The notes beneath the pieces are model-generated. The model was given only the letters and a program-made list of their open reading frames with translations, was not told where the DNA came from and did no database searches. Of a DNA stretch of 6,806 nt, positions 6,380 through 6,806 are shown one piece after another. How positions within the stretch are numbered: position 1 is the first letter of the stretch; every line of letters starts with the position of its first letter. Source of the DNA: Campylobacteraceae bacterium. GTDB taxonomy: Bacteria; Campylobacterota; Campylobacteria; Campylobacterales; Sulfurovaceae. Where the stretch lies: assembly GCA_027063105.1 (NCBI GenBank), contig JAMOSL010000097.1:1-6806 (forward strand), written 5' to 3'. The position numbers and the translations under genes are program-made.

Positions 6380-6806
6380 TATGAATTCCTTTGATTTTAG
6401 TATATTCAATTTTATTTGCTACTAAGAGTTGAGCTCTTTTAATAGGGTCTGTTGGTGCAGGTCTATTTAATAGCCTTTTTAAATCAATAACTTCTGCTAT
6501 TTTATCAATATTATAACATGACACATTATTTTTATTTGCAATTTGATTACAACAAAGACTCTCTTTTTCAAAAAGAACTGAAACATCAATCTCTAGCCAA
6601 ATAGGATTAGGAATATCTCCATCTCTTGTCTTAATATATTGCATAGGATGACTAGGAATAATAGATAGATGAACATATTTATCTATGCCTTTATTCTTAT
6701 CCAAATAATGACTTAATTCATCAGCTCCATAACAAGGAACATCAATATTTTTTTTAGTTAAAAGAGCCAAAGATAGCAGACCATGTTTTTTGATTGAGTC
6801 CAAATT
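6372..6806 (-). CDS. darT: DarT-family DNA ADP-ribosyltransferase toxin (DarT1 type), 5' end beyond the window
   Basis: The DarT fold uses NAD+ to attach ADP-ribose to DNA bases: thymine for DarT2, guanine for DarT1. The visible 144 codons start inside the gene at NLDSIKKHGLLS, which matches the segment after the NAD-binding His of the family, so perhaps 10-20 N-terminal residues are outside. Counting from the TTG at 6803, recognisable parts are HGLLS (7-11), KYVHLSIIPSHPMQY (42-56), PIWLEIDVSVL (67-77) and a tail with PIKRAQLLVANKI. That tail matches the AE-(V/L)-LV region carrying the catalytic Glu of DarT2 enzymes, but Gln (CAA, 6429-6431) occupies the Glu position here. The protein ends 18 residues later, which seems short beside DarT2. 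The TTG at 6803 is not a real start. The DarT1 assignment rests mainly on the adjacent NADAR gene. Confidence 0.8.
   Translation of the reverse strand, partial: NLDSIKKHGLLSLALLTKKNIDVPCYGADELSHYLDKNKGIDKYVHLSIIPSHPMQYIKTRDGDIPNPIWLEIDVSVLFEKESLCCNQIANKNNVSCYNIDKIAEVIDLKRLLNRPAPTDPIKRAQLLVANKIEYTKIKGIHNG

Noticed and set aside
6380..6409. Ten-codon N-terminal extension of the NADAR antitoxin (ATG at 6409)
   Set aside because: The ribosome site AAAGGA sits just before the ATG at 6379, and MANRP is the expected family N-terminus.

Overview
The window is very AT-rich and most likely comes from a member of the Campylobacterota, with an Arcobacter-type genome the best guess. The reasons are the A/T-ending codon use, T-rich extended -10 promoters of the epsilonproteobacterial type, and an OprD-family porin of the kind abundant in that phylum. 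This placement rests on recognition of composition and families, not on a search.

Layout. Positions 1-4055 lie on the minus strand. Reading 5' to 3' on that strand they hold lgt (prolipoprotein diacylglyceryl transferase), a membrane sensor histidine kinase with a Cache-like sensor region, an OmpR-type response regulator, and an outer-membrane porin cut by the left edge. lgt, kinase and regulator overlap one another by 8 and 4 bases and look like one transcription unit. A 123-base gap separates the regulator from the porin. It carries a perfect 10-base direct repeat with an 11-base period, the geometry bound by OmpR/PhoB-family dimers, so the two-component system may control the porin.

A 42-base gap at 4056-4097 separates lgt from the divergent murJ (lipid II flippase, plus strand, 4098-5498). 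It appears to hold two promoters whose -10 elements overlap face to face. lgt and murJ are both envelope-biogenesis genes.

Positions 5499-5707 have no intact gene. They contain a 41-codon open stretch without a start codon that reads like the 3' end of a lost gene. To the right, 5708-6806 on the minus strand holds a DarT1-NADAR toxin-antitoxin pair. This is a DarT-family DNA ADP-ribosyltransferase cut by the right edge, overlapping by 8 bases a NADAR-family antitoxin expected to remove ADP-ribose from DNA guanine. It is the accessory, probably transferred, part of the window. The toxin shows Gln where I expect the catalytic Glu of DarT-type enzymes, which needs checking.

I saw no rRNA, tRNA, CRISPR array, insertion sequence or strong intrinsic terminator.
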